A stretch of 64,000 bases of DNA from QUBU01 sp014337915 (GTDB lineage: Bacteria; Pseudomonadota; Gammaproteobacteria; Steroidobacterales; GCA-2729495). The notes under the pieces are model-generated. The model did no database searches. It saw only the letters and a list, made by a program, of their open reading frames with translations, and was not told the DNA's origin. Numbering within the stretch: position 1 is the stretch's first letter; each line of letters begins with the position of its first letter. Location: contig SZOW01000001.1 of assembly GCA_030263395.1 (NCBI GenBank), positions 124,001 through 188,000 of the forward strand, written 5' to 3'. A program made the translations under genes and the position numbers. Shown here piece after piece: positions 19,236 to 27,036 of this stretch.

Positions 19236-20574
19236 GCGCGGACCGCGCTGGAGCACGAGTCTCGCCACACTGCGCGGGCGCTTGCGCAGCCCCGGCTTCG
19301 TGGTCGAGGGCCGCCTGGCGCGCGCCGCCGGCCTGACGCTCGAGGCCACGGGCTGCGAGGCCGCACTCGGCGCCCGCTGCCTGATCGAGGGACAGGATGG
19401 CAGTCGCGTGCAGGCCGAGGTGGTCGGCTTCGCCGGCGACCGCCTGTACCTGATGCCGACCAGCGGCCTGGCCGGCGTGATGCCCAACGCCCGCGTCATC
19501 CCCACCCGCAGCGTGGCCCAGGTCCCGGTGGGGCCGGCGCTGCTCGGGCGGGTCATCGACGGTGCCGGTAACCCGCTCGACGGGCGCGGTCCGGTACTGG
19601 CCGAAGCGCGCGTACCGCTGGAGGCACGGCCGATCAACCCGCTGCAGCGCCAGCCGATCGCCGAGCCGCTCGACGTCGGCGTGCGCGTGCTCAATGCCCT
19701 GTTCACCGCCGGCCGCGGCCAGCGCCTCGGCCTGTTCGCCGGCAGCGGCATCGGCAAGAGCAGCCTGCTCGCCATGATGACGCGCTACACCAAAGCCGAT
19801 GTCATCGTCGTCGGCCTGATCGGCGAGCGTGGCCGCGAGGTGAAGGAATTCGTCGAGGACAACCTCGGCGCCGAAGGCCTGGCCCGCTCCGTGGTGGTGG
19901 CGACCCCCGCCGACTGCTCACCGCTGCTGCGGCTGCATGGCGCCTGGATGGCCACCGCCATCGCCGAACACTTCCGCGACCAGGGCCTGCATGTCCTGCT
20001 GTTGATGGACTCGCTGACCCGCTTCGCCCAGGCACAGCGCGAGATCGGGCTGGCCATCGGCGAGCCGCCGGCCACCAAGGGCTACCCGCCCTCGGTGTTC
20101 TCGCGGCTGCCGCAGCTGATCGAGCGCGCCGGCACCGGCACCCGCGGCGGCGGTTCCATCACCGGCTTCTATACCGTGCTGGCAGAAGGCGACGACGAGA
20201 ACGATCCCATCGTCGATGCCGCGCGCGCGGTACTCGACGGCCACATCATGCTGTCACGCGAGATCGCCGAGGCCGGCATTTACCCGCCGGTGGACCCGGA
20301 GGCCTCCATCAGCCGCTCGATGAACCGCATCTGTCCGCCACAGCACATCCAGGCGGCGCAGCGCTTCCGCGAGATCTACGCCTACTACCAGCGCCACCGC
20401 GACCTGATCACGGTCGGCGCCTATCGCAGTGGCACCGACCCGCAGCTCGACCGGGCGGTGCGCCTGTGGCCGCGCATCGAAGCCTTCCTGCGCCAGGACA
20501 TGAATGAGGTGGTACCGCTGGAAACCGCCATCGCCGAACTGGAGGCGCTGGTCAACGCCGATGCCGTCGGCTAG
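19201..20574 (+). CDS. fliI: Flagellum-specific ATPase FliI
   Basis: FliI (457 aa) powers or gates type III export of flagellar subunits. Walker A AGSGIGKS is at residues 180-187, Walker B lies around VLLLMDSLTRFAQ, and the F1-beta-like signature PPSVFSRLPQLIERAG follows. The C-terminal region (RSMNRICPPQHIQAAQRFRE) is normal. The first ATG (19201) overlaps fliH by 35 bases; the second (19219, MTLAAERG) would overlap by 17 and is equally possible. Confidence 0.96.
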   Translation: MARLPIMTLAAERGPRWSTSLATLRGRLRSPGFVVEGRLARAAGLTLEATGCEAALGARCLIEGQDGSRVQAEVVGFAGDRLYLMPTSGLAGVMPNARVIPTRSVAQVPVGPALLGRVIDGAGNPLDGRGPVLAEARVPLEARPINPLQRQPIAEPLDVGVRVLNALFTAGRGQRLGLFAGSGIGKSSLLAMMTRYTKADVIVVGLIGERGREVKEFVEDNLGAEGLARSVVVATPADCSPLLRLHGAWMATAIAEHFRDQGLHVLLLMDSLTRFAQAQREIGLAIGEPPATKGYPPSVFSRLPQLIERAGTGTRGGGSITGFYTVLAEGDDENDPIVDAARAVLDGHIMLSREIAEAGIYPPVDPEASISRSMNRICPPQHIQAAQRFREIYAYYQRHRDLITVGAYRSGTDPQLDRAVRLWPRIEAFLRQDMNEVVPLETAIAELEALVNADAVG

Positions 20575-20593
20575 CCGGGCCAGGCCCTGAGCG

Positions 20594-21019
20594 ATGCGCC
20601 AGCGCAAGCCCCTGACCTCCCTGCAACGCCTCGCCGAGTTTGGCGCAGATGCCGCCTCGCGCGACGTCGGCCAGCGGCTGCGCAGCCTGCATGCCGAGGA
20701 AGAACGGCTGCGCCAGATCGAGGCCTACCTGCAGCAGTACGAGCGCCTGTCCACGGACGCCACGCCCGGGCTCACCGTCGCCATGATCACCGGCCGGCGC
20801 CAGTTCGCTTCGCGACTGCGCGAGGCCGCCCTGCGCCAGCGCCAGCTGGTCGCCGAGGAGCAGGCCCGCTACCAGCAGCAAGTCGACCGCTGGCGCAGCG
20901 CGCGCGCCCAGGCACTCGCCCTGCAGCGCTACAACGAACGCATCCGCGAGCGCCTCGGCGAACACCGCGAGCGGCTGGAGCAGCGCCTGCTGGACGAGGT
21001 CGCGCAGCGGCGGCGCTAG
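20594..21019 (+). CDS. fliJ: Flagellar export chaperone FliJ
   Basis: FliJ (141 aa) is predicted to be a nearly continuous coiled coil rich in Arg, Gln and Glu (EEERLRQIEAYLQQYERL, then RLREAALRQRQLVAEEQARY), the hallmark of this gamma-like stalk of the export ATPase. It follows fliI by 19 bases. Family sequence conservation is weak, so position after fliI strengthens the call. It is the last gene of the run before an inverted peptidase gene. Confidence 0.9.
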   Translation: MRQRKPLTSLQRLAEFGADAASRDVGQRLRSLHAEEERLRQIEAYLQQYERLSTDATPGLTVAMITGRRQFASRLREAALRQRQLVAEEQARYQQQVDRWRSARAQALALQRYNERIRERLGEHRERLEQRLLDEVAQRRR

Positions 21020-21041
21020 GCAGCGGCCGCGCCGGCGGGCA

Positions 21042-22976
21042 TCAATCCGGCGGGTTATGGCGCTTCAGGAATTCCACCGATGCCCTGAGCATGGTGCTGC
21101 GCGTTTCATCCCGCGACAGCCAGTGGTCTTCACCCTTCATGCGGATGAGTTCGTGGGGCTTGCCGGCCTCCGCCAGCGCCTCGGCCATGGCCTCGCTCTG
21201 CGCGATCGGCACCACGGTGTCGTCGATGCCGTGGATGAGGAGCACCGGCGCGTCGGCGCGCGACGCGAGCCTGGCGGGCGACAGCCGGGCCATGGCGGCC
21301 GCGTCCTCCTCCCCGATCGCCTCGCGCAGGTAACGAATACTTGCACTCTTGCTGCCCTGGGAACGCTGCCTCCAGCCGACGAACAACGGCAGGTCGGCCG
21401 CACCGGCAACGGCAACGGCGCAGCGATACAGCCCCTGCTGCAGCGTCACGCCGGCCAGGGCCGCGTAGCCTCCGTAGCTGGCACCGACGATGCAGGCACG
21501 CCGCGGGTCGACGATGCCGGCGGCGGCCAGCGCCCCCAGGCCGTCGGCAATGTCGCCCAGCATCCGGCCACCCCATTCGCCGTAGCCGGCCTCGAGGAAC
21601 TGGCGACCACGCCCGGCGGAGCCACGGAAGTTCGGCTGGAACACCGCATAGCCCAACGAAGCATAGGCCTGTGCCCACCAGTCGAATCCGATCCCGTCGC
21701 TGACGCCGATCGGTCCACCATGCGGGAGTACCACGACCGGCAGCTTCTCCCCCTGGCTTCCTGGCGGCAAGGTCAGCACGCCATCGATCGCTAGTCCATC
21801 GGCCGCGCTGAATCTGAACATGCGGGTGGCGCCCACGTCGCGGCTGCGGATCTTCGGGTAGGCATAGCCGATGGGATCCGCCTTGCCCGAAGGAATGTCG
21901 ACCAGCCACCAGGTCCCGGAATCGTCACCGCCATCCGTGAAGGCAACCAGGCGCTCGAAGGAGCGGCTGAAGGAAGCGACGTGGACCTGCAGGCGCGGGA
22001 ACGCTTTTTCGATGCCCTTCAGCCGCGCCCGCAGGGCTGGGGTGAATACCTGCGGGTAGTCGGGATCATCGGTATCGAATCCCAGCAACAGGCCGCTGAG
22101 TGGATCGCGCAAGCTGCGGCTGTCTCCCGCCTCGGACAGCAGCGGCTGCCAGGTGCCGCTGCGCAGGTCGATTTCGGAGATCGCATCGTCCGCGTACACC
22201 AGCACCGTACCGGGCGCCCGGCCGCGGCCGGTGAGTTGCGGCAGGTCGACGGCAGCGGGGATTTCCCGCAGCGGCCGCTCGCGGCCTTCGCCGGCGTAGA
22301 GGCGCCAGATCCCGGCGCCGCGGTCGTACTCCTCATGCGCGAGGACTTTGCCGCTTGCATCCATCACCCAATTGCCCTGGCCCCGGCTGCCACGTGCGAT
22401 GCGTGCGACATCGCCGGAGTCGAGGTCAACCTGGTAGAGATCGGCAGTGAGATAACCACCGCTGGTCTCGACAACATCCTCGCCCCCGCGCGTAGTGACG
22501 AGGCTCCAGCCGCTGAAATAGCCATAGCTGTGGCCATCGACGACGGCGCTGCCGTACACACCGAAAACCGCCGGCCAGACCTGCCGCTTCCTTTTGAAGA
22601 CCGCGACGAGGCGGCCCTTCGGAACGGACAGGCTGTACACGTTCGACAACTCGGCCTGCCCCGAAATCAGCTCCAGGGGCGCCTTGTAGGTGCTGCTCGT
22701 GGCCACCAGGACATGATCGTCATCGGCCCACCAGACGTCCCTGACCTTGGTGTCGCCGACCTCCACCGCCTGCAGCAGTTTGCCGCCGATGGCCGCGACG
22801 ATCAGGCGGCGCCGTTCGCCCACGACCGCAATGGTCGCCAGCCGCTCGCCGGAGGGCGATAGCGTCAGATGCTCCACGGACGGCAGCCGGCCGTAGGCTT
22901 CGATGGGGGGCGTCGCCAGCGCTGCGCCCGCGGCCAGGGACAGCAGGGCCAGGAGCAGGCGTTGCAGGAGCCGCAT
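21042..22976 (-). CDS. S9 family (prolyl oligopeptidase-like) exported peptidase
   Basis: A 644-aa serine hydrolase. The chosen ATG (22976) has GGAGGGG upstream and starts a clear Sec signal peptide (MRLLQRLLLALLSLAAGAAL, cleavage near ALA). Residues about 40-390 resemble a beta-propeller, and the C-terminal alpha/beta-hydrolase domain has GASYGGY with nucleophile Ser500, HGIDDTVVP (Asp) and GEDHWLS (His). It probably cleaves peptides in the periplasm. It lies on the opposite strand between fliJ and fliK, splitting an otherwise continuous flagellar run, and has no obvious motility role. A longer frame to 23072 lacks a sensible N-terminus. Confidence 0.88.
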   Translation of the reverse strand: MRLLQRLLLALLSLAAGAALATPPIEAYGRLPSVEHLTLSPSGERLATIAVVGERRRLIVAAIGGKLLQAVEVGDTKVRDVWWADDDHVLVATSSTYKAPLELISGQAELSNVYSLSVPKGRLVAVFKRKRQVWPAVFGVYGSAVVDGHSYGYFSGWSLVTTRGGEDVVETSGGYLTADLYQVDLDSGDVARIARGSRGQGNWVMDASGKVLAHEEYDRGAGIWRLYAGEGRERPLREIPAAVDLPQLTGRGRAPGTVLVYADDAISEIDLRSGTWQPLLSEAGDSRSLRDPLSGLLLGFDTDDPDYPQVFTPALRARLKGIEKAFPRLQVHVASFSRSFERLVAFTDGGDDSGTWWLVDIPSGKADPIGYAYPKIRSRDVGATRMFRFSAADGLAIDGVLTLPPGSQGEKLPVVVLPHGGPIGVSDGIGFDWWAQAYASLGYAVFQPNFRGSAGRGRQFLEAGYGEWGGRMLGDIADGLGALAAAGIVDPRRACIVGASYGGYAALAGVTLQQGLYRCAVAVAGAADLPLFVGWRQRSQGSKSASIRYLREAIGEEDAAAMARLSPARLASRADAPVLLIHGIDDTVVPIAQSEAMAEALAEAGKPHELIRMKGEDHWLSRDETRSTMLRASVEFLKRHNPPD

Positions 22977-23066
22977 GAAATCCCCTCCCGTTCTGCGGTC
23001 CACTCTACGGCCGGCGCCGCTCCCTGCCAACACGGCCACCAGGGCTGCAACAACCCGCCGTTGCAC

Positions 23067-23082
23067 TGGCATGGATATTGCT
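23067..23082 (+). promoter_or_regulatory. Sigma-54 promoter of fliK
   Basis: TGGCATGGATATTGCT has GG at 23068-23069 and GC at 23080-23081 with 10 bases between. Predicted transcription starts near 23093, 23 bases before the GTG start of fliK. This promoter gives fliK its own transcription despite the inverted peptidase gene upstream. Confidence 0.85.
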
Positions 23083-23115
23083 ATTCATTCCTGTCAACCA
23101 GGAGATCTCATCCCC

Positions 23116-24474
23116 GTGACTGATGCCGTCGGAGCCAATCCCGTCCTCGCGAGCCTGATGCTCGCCACCGCCAGCAGCGACCCTGCGGCCGCCGCCTTGC
23201 CCGCCACGCCGACGACCTCCAGCCCCGGCGGCGATGCTGGCGGCGTGCTGCCAGCCAGCTTTGGCGCGCTCCTGCAGGGCCTGAATTCAGCGGCTTCCGG
23301 CACTCCCGCGACCGTTGGCGCTGCACCGGCAACTACCGCGGCTATTGCTGCCGGATCAGCTGCCGTTGCCGATCCGGCTGCTGCGGCGCTGGTCGACAAC
23401 AACCTTGTGCCCAGCGATCCGTCCACGCTCACCACCCTGTCACGGCAGGCCGGCAAAGACCTGCGCAGCGGCAAGGCCGCCGGCGATGACTCGCCGGCCA
23501 GCGGCACGGATTTGCCGCTCCCGCAGGACGCTGGCCTGCTTGCCGCCCGGCTGCCTGCCGATGCCAATGTCGTCAACCCGGCCGCGGGCCTGGCCGCCCC
23601 AGCTGCGCCAGCAACCCAGGCCACCCAGGTCCCAGCGTCGACGGCAATGGCTGCCGACAGCGTGCTTGCTCCTGCGATCGAGGCCACGGCTTCTAGCGCA
23701 ACGCCTGTTGCCCCAGCCAGCGCTGCAGTAACAGCAGCAGCGACAGCAGTCGCATCGGCCGATGCATCGGCAATGGCGTCGCCCACCTCAACGGTGGACG
23801 CCAGCACCGAAAATATGTCAGGCACAATTTCCGCGATGCCTGCCACCGAAAATATCGAAAATATGTCAGGCACCATTAAAGAGGTTGCGCTGGCCGATCT
23901 GGTGCGATCCGGATCGCAGTTGCAGGATGCCGGCACCGGCAGCCTGATGGCGGCGCCAGTCATTTCGGGAACGGGAAGCAGCCATGGGGCGGCTGCGACC
24001 AGCAGTCCCGCGGATGCGTTCAGCGCCAGCCTGCCGAACCTGCGGCCCACCGGCGATCGTGAAGCCTGGGCACAGGGCCTGGGCGAACGCCTGCTGATGA
24101 TGGCCGACCGCGGCCTGCAGTCCGCGACCCTGCGCCTGCAGCCCGAGCATCTCGGACCCATGGAGATCCGCATCAGCGTGCAGGACGACGGCTCGGCGCA
24201 GGTGCTGTTCAGCGCCCACCACGGCCAGACCCGCGACGCGCTCGAGGCGGCGATCCCCCGCCTGCGCGACCTCTTTGCCGAGCAGGGCCTGAGCCTCACC
24301 CAGGCGAACGTCGATGCCGGCCGTGGCCATGCCTTCACCCAGCGCGGCTTCGCCGCCGACGGCAACGCCGCCAGCCCGCAGGCCACCAGGGACGAGGCCA
24401 GCGTGCCCGCGGAGGAACCCGCGACCTGGCGCGTGCTGCGCGCCTCGGAGCGGCGCCTCGACGTCATGGCCTGA
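23116..24474 (+). CDS. fliK: Flagellar hook-length control protein FliK
   Basis: FliK (452 aa) is the secreted ruler that sets hook length and switches export specificity. The N-terminal 290 residues are Ala/Thr/Ser/Pro-rich and poorly conserved. The C-terminal domain has the conserved LRLQPEHLGPMEIRISVQDD and LRDLFAEQGLSLTQANV. The frame is open further upstream, but GTG 23116 with AGGAG at 23100-23104, just downstream of the sigma-54 start, is the best start. Two in-frame copies of NMSGTI come from an AT-rich 18-base direct repeat. Confidence 0.92.
   Translation: MTDAVGANPVLASLMLATASSDPAAAALPATPTTSSPGGDAGGVLPASFGALLQGLNSAASGTPATVGAAPATTAAIAAGSAAVADPAAAALVDNNLVPSDPSTLTTLSRQAGKDLRSGKAAGDDSPASGTDLPLPQDAGLLAARLPADANVVNPAAGLAAPAAPATQATQVPASTAMAADSVLAPAIEATASSATPVAPASAAVTAAATAVASADASAMASPTSTVDASTENMSGTISAMPATENIENMSGTIKEVALADLVRSGSQLQDAGTGSLMAAPVISGTGSSHGAAATSSPADAFSASLPNLRPTGDREAWAQGLGERLLMMADRGLQSATLRLQPEHLGPMEIRISVQDDGSAQVLFSAHHGQTRDALEAAIPRLRDLFAEQGLSLTQANVDAGRGHAFTQRGFAADGNAASPQATRDEASVPAEEPATWRVLRASERRLDVMA
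23808..23873 (+). repeat. 18-base direct repeat inside fliK
   Basis: The 18-base sequence CGAAAATATGTCAGGCAC occurs at 23808-23825 and again at 23856-23873, 48 bases (16 codons) apart and in frame, encoding ENMSGT twice. The stretch is AT-rich in an otherwise strongly GC-rich gene, so it looks like a recent local duplication or an insertion. Confidence 0.9.
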
Positions 24475-24486
24475 GTACCCGCCGCC

Positions 24487-24500
24487 GCCAAGCGCTTGGC
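24487..24500. promoter_or_regulatory. Palindrome upstream of fliL, candidate activator site 1
   Basis: GCCAAGCGCTTGGC is a perfect 14-bp palindrome in the fliK-fliL spacer, centred about 130 bases upstream of the predicted sigma-54 start of fliL. The distance and dyad symmetry suit an enhancer site for FleR or FleQ, but no consensus match is claimed. Confidence 0.45.
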
Positions 24501-24520
24501 GCGAGCTCAGCCGGAGCAGG

Positions 24521-24536
24521 TGCCAAGGCTTTGGCA
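24521..24536. promoter_or_regulatory. Palindrome upstream of fliL, candidate activator site 2
   Basis: TGCCAAGGCTTTGGCA has 6-bp arms (TGCCAA/TTGGCA) and lies 35 bases (centre to centre) from the palindrome at 24487-24500, sharing the GCCAAG/CTTGGC-like half sites. It is centred about 95 bases upstream of the predicted fliL start. Confidence 0.45.
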
Positions 24537-24597
24537 GCCCACTCCGAAACGTTGATAACCTACTGTTTCTACACGACTTCCATCTGCTGCCAGCAGC

Positions 24598-24613
24598 TGG
24601 CACGGCTCTTGCT
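24598..24613 (+). promoter_or_regulatory. Sigma-54 promoter of fliL operon
   Basis: TGGCACGGCTCTTGCT has GG at 24599-24600 and GC at 24611-24612 with exactly 10 bases between, a near-perfect RpoN promoter. Predicted start is near 24624. The 28-base leader contains GGGG (24624-24627), CCCC (24633-24636) and GGGG (24639-24642); the last is part of the ribosome site, so alternative small hairpins are possible. Confidence 0.9.
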
Positions 24614-24651
24614 TTATCCCGACGGGGATATTCCCCTTGGGGTAGAGAAAC

Positions 24652-25224
24652 ATGGCAACCGAGGAAGCTGAAGTCGCCCAGGCCACCCAGGAAGCCACCC
24701 GGGGTGGTGGTATCGGCCGGACCATCGGTCTGGGCGCAGGCATGTTTTTCCTGGTGGTCGCCGCGCAGTTCGTCACCGGCATCGCCGGCTGCAAGCTGCT
24801 TCCGGGCCTGATGCCCGGATGCACGGCGCACGAGGAGCTCGCGGACAAGGACGGCAAGGAAAGCACCGCGAAGGGCAAGGCCAAGGCCAAGGCCGAGCCC
24901 AAGGCACCGCCGATCTACCAGGCCTTCGACCCGCCACTGGTCGTCAGTTTCCAGGACCAGGGCAGCATGCGGTTCCTGCAGGTCACCGTCGAGGTCATGG
25001 GCCGCGATGAAGAAACCATCAAGGCGGTGCAGACCCACATGCCGGTCATCCGCAATAACCTGCTCAACATCTTCTCCGGCCATGGCTTCGCCGACCTGAT
25101 CAGCCGCGACGGCAAGGAAGCGATGCGCAAGGAATGCCTCACCGAAGTCCAGCGCATCCTCAAGGAAAACACCGGCAAGCCGGGCGTCGAGGACCTGTAC
25201 TTCACCAGCTTCGTGGTCCAGTAG
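24652..25224 (+). CDS. fliL: Flagellar basal-body protein FliL
   Basis: FliL (190 aa) surrounds the stator and supports torque. It has one transmembrane segment at about residues 23-44 (TIGLGAGMFFLVVAAQFVTG) and a periplasmic domain (FDPPLVVSFQDQGSMRFLQV, ending GVEDLYFTSFVVQ) with the characteristic C-terminal TxFVxQ. A Lys/Ala-rich linker follows the membrane segment. It is the first gene of a long operon that runs at least to flhB, and it has its own sigma-54 promoter. Confidence 0.94.
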   Translation: MATEEAEVAQATQEATRGGGIGRTIGLGAGMFFLVVAAQFVTGIAGCKLLPGLMPGCTAHEELADKDGKESTAKGKAKAKAEPKAPPIYQAFDPPLVVSFQDQGSMRFLQVTVEVMGRDEETIKAVQTHMPVIRNNLLNIFSGHGFADLISRDGKEAMRKECLTEVQRILKENTGKPGVEDLYFTSFVVQ

Positions 25225-25238
25225 CGGCGCTGGGAGTC

Positions 25239-26249
25239 ATGGACCACAAGGACATCATTTCCGAGGAGGAGTCGCAGGCGCTGCGCCAGCCGGCGCCGCC
25301 CGCCTCGGCGGGCCAGGCGGCCAGCCTCACGCCCGCCGGCGAAGTGCAGGGCCTGCACGCCGACCACTGGGAACGCATCCTCGCGGATCGCGCCCCGGCC
25401 CTGGAATCCATCGCCGAGCGCATGGTGAGCCTGCTCAAAGCCACCGGCCGGCGCTTCTTCCGCAATCCCGTCGACGTGGTCGCGCATCCGCTGCGCTCGG
25501 TGCGCTGGGGCGCCTACGCGCGCCAGCTGCCGGTGCCCTGCAGCCTGAACGTGCTGGACATCAGGCCGGCCGCGCAGAAAGGCCTGGTCAGCATCGATGC
25601 CGGTTTCGTCTTCATGCTCACCGACATCTTCTTTGGCGGCGACGGCAAGGGACAGCGCGCCGCGGAGATGGTCGAGTTCACGCCCATCGAGCAGCGCCTC
25701 ACCCGCAAATTCGTCGAGGCGCTGCTGGCCGACCTGAAGCAGGCCTGGAAGCCGTTCCTGGAACTGGACTTCAGCTACGCCAAGGCGGAGACCAACCCGA
25801 TTTTCGCGGCCATTGCCACCAGCTCCGAGCTGGTTTCCGTGGCACGCTTCGGCATCGTCATCGACGAGACCGAGCATGCCTTCGAGGTGGTGCTGCCGGC
25901 GGCCCTGGTGGAACCGCTGCGCAGCATGCGTGACAGCGGCCAGATCGAGGGCGGCTCCGGCACCGCACAGCGCTGGCGCAGCCGACTGCGCGAGGACGTG
26001 CAGGAAGCACGGGTGACCATGCGCGCGGTGCTGACCGGCACGCAGGTCAACCTGCGCGATATCGCGCTGGCCCGCCCCGGCGACGTGATCCATACCGAAT
26101 TGCCGGCCAGCGTCGTGCTGCTCGCCGGCGACCAGCCGCTGATGGAAGGCACCTTTGGCGTGTTCCAGGGCCGCAATGCCGTGCGCATCAGCAAGCCCGC
26201 GAACCGCCGCATCCTGGGAGTGAACGATGGACGAGCAAAAGACAACTGA
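25239..26249 (+). CDS. fliM: Flagellar motor switch protein FliM
   Basis: FliM (336 aa) is the C-ring protein that receives CheY-P. The middle CheC-like domain and the C-terminal SpoA domain are recognisable (PVPCSLNVLDIRPAAQKGLV, GFVFMLTDIFFGGDGKG, then RNAVRISKPANRRI). ATG 25239 gives the expected MxxxDIIS start. The N-terminal CheY-binding peptide, normally close to SQDEIDALL, reads SEEESQALR here, with the central Ile-Asp and final Leu lost. The gene is 14 bases after fliL and overlaps fliN by 23 bases. Confidence 0.95.
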   Translation: MDHKDIISEEESQALRQPAPPASAGQAASLTPAGEVQGLHADHWERILADRAPALESIAERMVSLLKATGRRFFRNPVDVVAHPLRSVRWGAYARQLPVPCSLNVLDIRPAAQKGLVSIDAGFVFMLTDIFFGGDGKGQRAAEMVEFTPIEQRLTRKFVEALLADLKQAWKPFLELDFSYAKAETNPIFAAIATSSELVSVARFGIVIDETEHAFEVVLPAALVEPLRSMRDSGQIEGGSGTAQRWRSRLREDVQEARVTMRAVLTGTQVNLRDIALARPGDVIHTELPASVVLLAGDQPLMEGTFGVFQGRNAVRISKPANRRILGVNDGRAKDN

Positions 26250-26601
26250 CAGCGCCGCCGCCCGCAGCGGCAAGCCCGACGCGGGTTTCCGCGCCGCCTC
26301 CTTCCAGCAGGTCAACGAGAGTGGCGGCGGCAGCTGCGACGCGCACCCGAGCATCGACGTCATCCTCGACGTGCCGGTGACCCTGTCGCTGGAGGTGGGC
26401 CGCGCGCAGATGAGCGTCGGCCACCTGCTGCGCCTGTCGCAGGGCTCGGTGGTGGAGCTCGACCGCAGCGCCGGCGAGCCACTCGACGTGCTGGTCAACG
26501 GCGCGCTGGTCGCCCATGGCGAGATCGTGGTGGTCAACGACAAGTTCGGCATCCGGCTCACCGACGTGGTGGGCCCGCCGGCGCGCCAGCCGCAGCCCTG
26601 A
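26227..26601 (+). CDS. fliN: Flagellar motor switch protein FliN
   Basis: FliN (124 aa) forms the base of the C ring and docks FliH. The C-terminal SpoA domain is clear: DVILDVPVTLSLEVGRAQMS, LLRLSQGSVVELDRSAGEPL, DVLVNGALVAHGEIVVVND and GIRLTDVV. The N-terminal 45 residues are variable, as in the family. Its start with a GGGAG ribosome site lies within the last codons of fliM. Confidence 0.97.
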   Translation: MDEQKTTDSAAARSGKPDAGFRAASFQQVNESGGGSCDAHPSIDVILDVPVTLSLEVGRAQMSVGHLLRLSQGSVVELDRSAGEPLDVLVNGALVAHGEIVVVNDKFGIRLTDVVGPPARQPQP

Positions 26602-26613
26602 GGCGCCCGTTCC

Positions 26614-27036
26614 ATGAACCGCAAGTCCCGCCAGATGCTGGTCGCGGCATGCACCGCTGCCAGCCTGCTTGCTGCCGGCGCCGCGCTGGCGGCCGTGACG
26701 CAGACCCCGGCGCAACCGGTGCCAGGTGCACTGCCCTCCGGCAGCGTGGCCGGTCCCGCCCTGCGCATGGTGCTGAGCCTCGGCCTGGTGCTGGCGCTGG
26801 TAGGCGGCCTCGCCTGGCTGGCGCAGCGGCTGCGCTCTGGCGGGCACCTGAAGACCGGGCTCATCGAGATCGTCAGCGGCGTCTCCCTCGGCGCCCGCGA
26901 GAAAGTCGTGCTGCTGCAGGTCGGGCAGGAACGGGTGCTGGTGGGTGTCAGCCCCGCCGGCATGCGCACCCTGCACGTGATGCAGGGACCGGCGGCGACC
27001 GCGCCCTTTGCCAGCCACCTGGAGGCGCAGCCGTGA
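26614..27036 (+). CDS. fliO: Flagellar export protein FliO
   Basis: FliO (140 aa) assists assembly of the FliP ring. An N-terminal signal-like hydrophobic stretch (residues about 10-27) and a second transmembrane segment (LRMVLSLGLVLALVGGLAWL, about 50-70) precede the cytoplasmic domain with GLIEIVSGVSLGAREKVVLL, the family signature. It overlaps fliP by 4 bases (GTGA). The family is poorly conserved, but position between fliN and fliP is decisive. Confidence 0.93.
   Translation: MNRKSRQMLVAACTAASLLAAGAALAAVTQTPAQPVPGALPSGSVAGPALRMVLSLGLVLALVGGLAWLAQRLRSGGHLKTGLIEIVSGVSLGAREKVVLLQVGQERVLVGVSPAGMRTLHVMQGPAATAPFASHLEAQP

Noticed and set aside
17472..19775. 767-codon open frame on the - strand opposite fliG, fliH and fliI
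   Set aside because: Shadow frame for the same reasons; the + strand motifs (FliG middle domain, FliI Walker A) are decisive.
22903..23115. Upstream extension of the fliK frame (71 codons)
   Set aside because: It overlaps the start of the opposite-strand peptidase and lies partly upstream of the sigma-54 promoter; GTG 23116 with AGGAG fits better.
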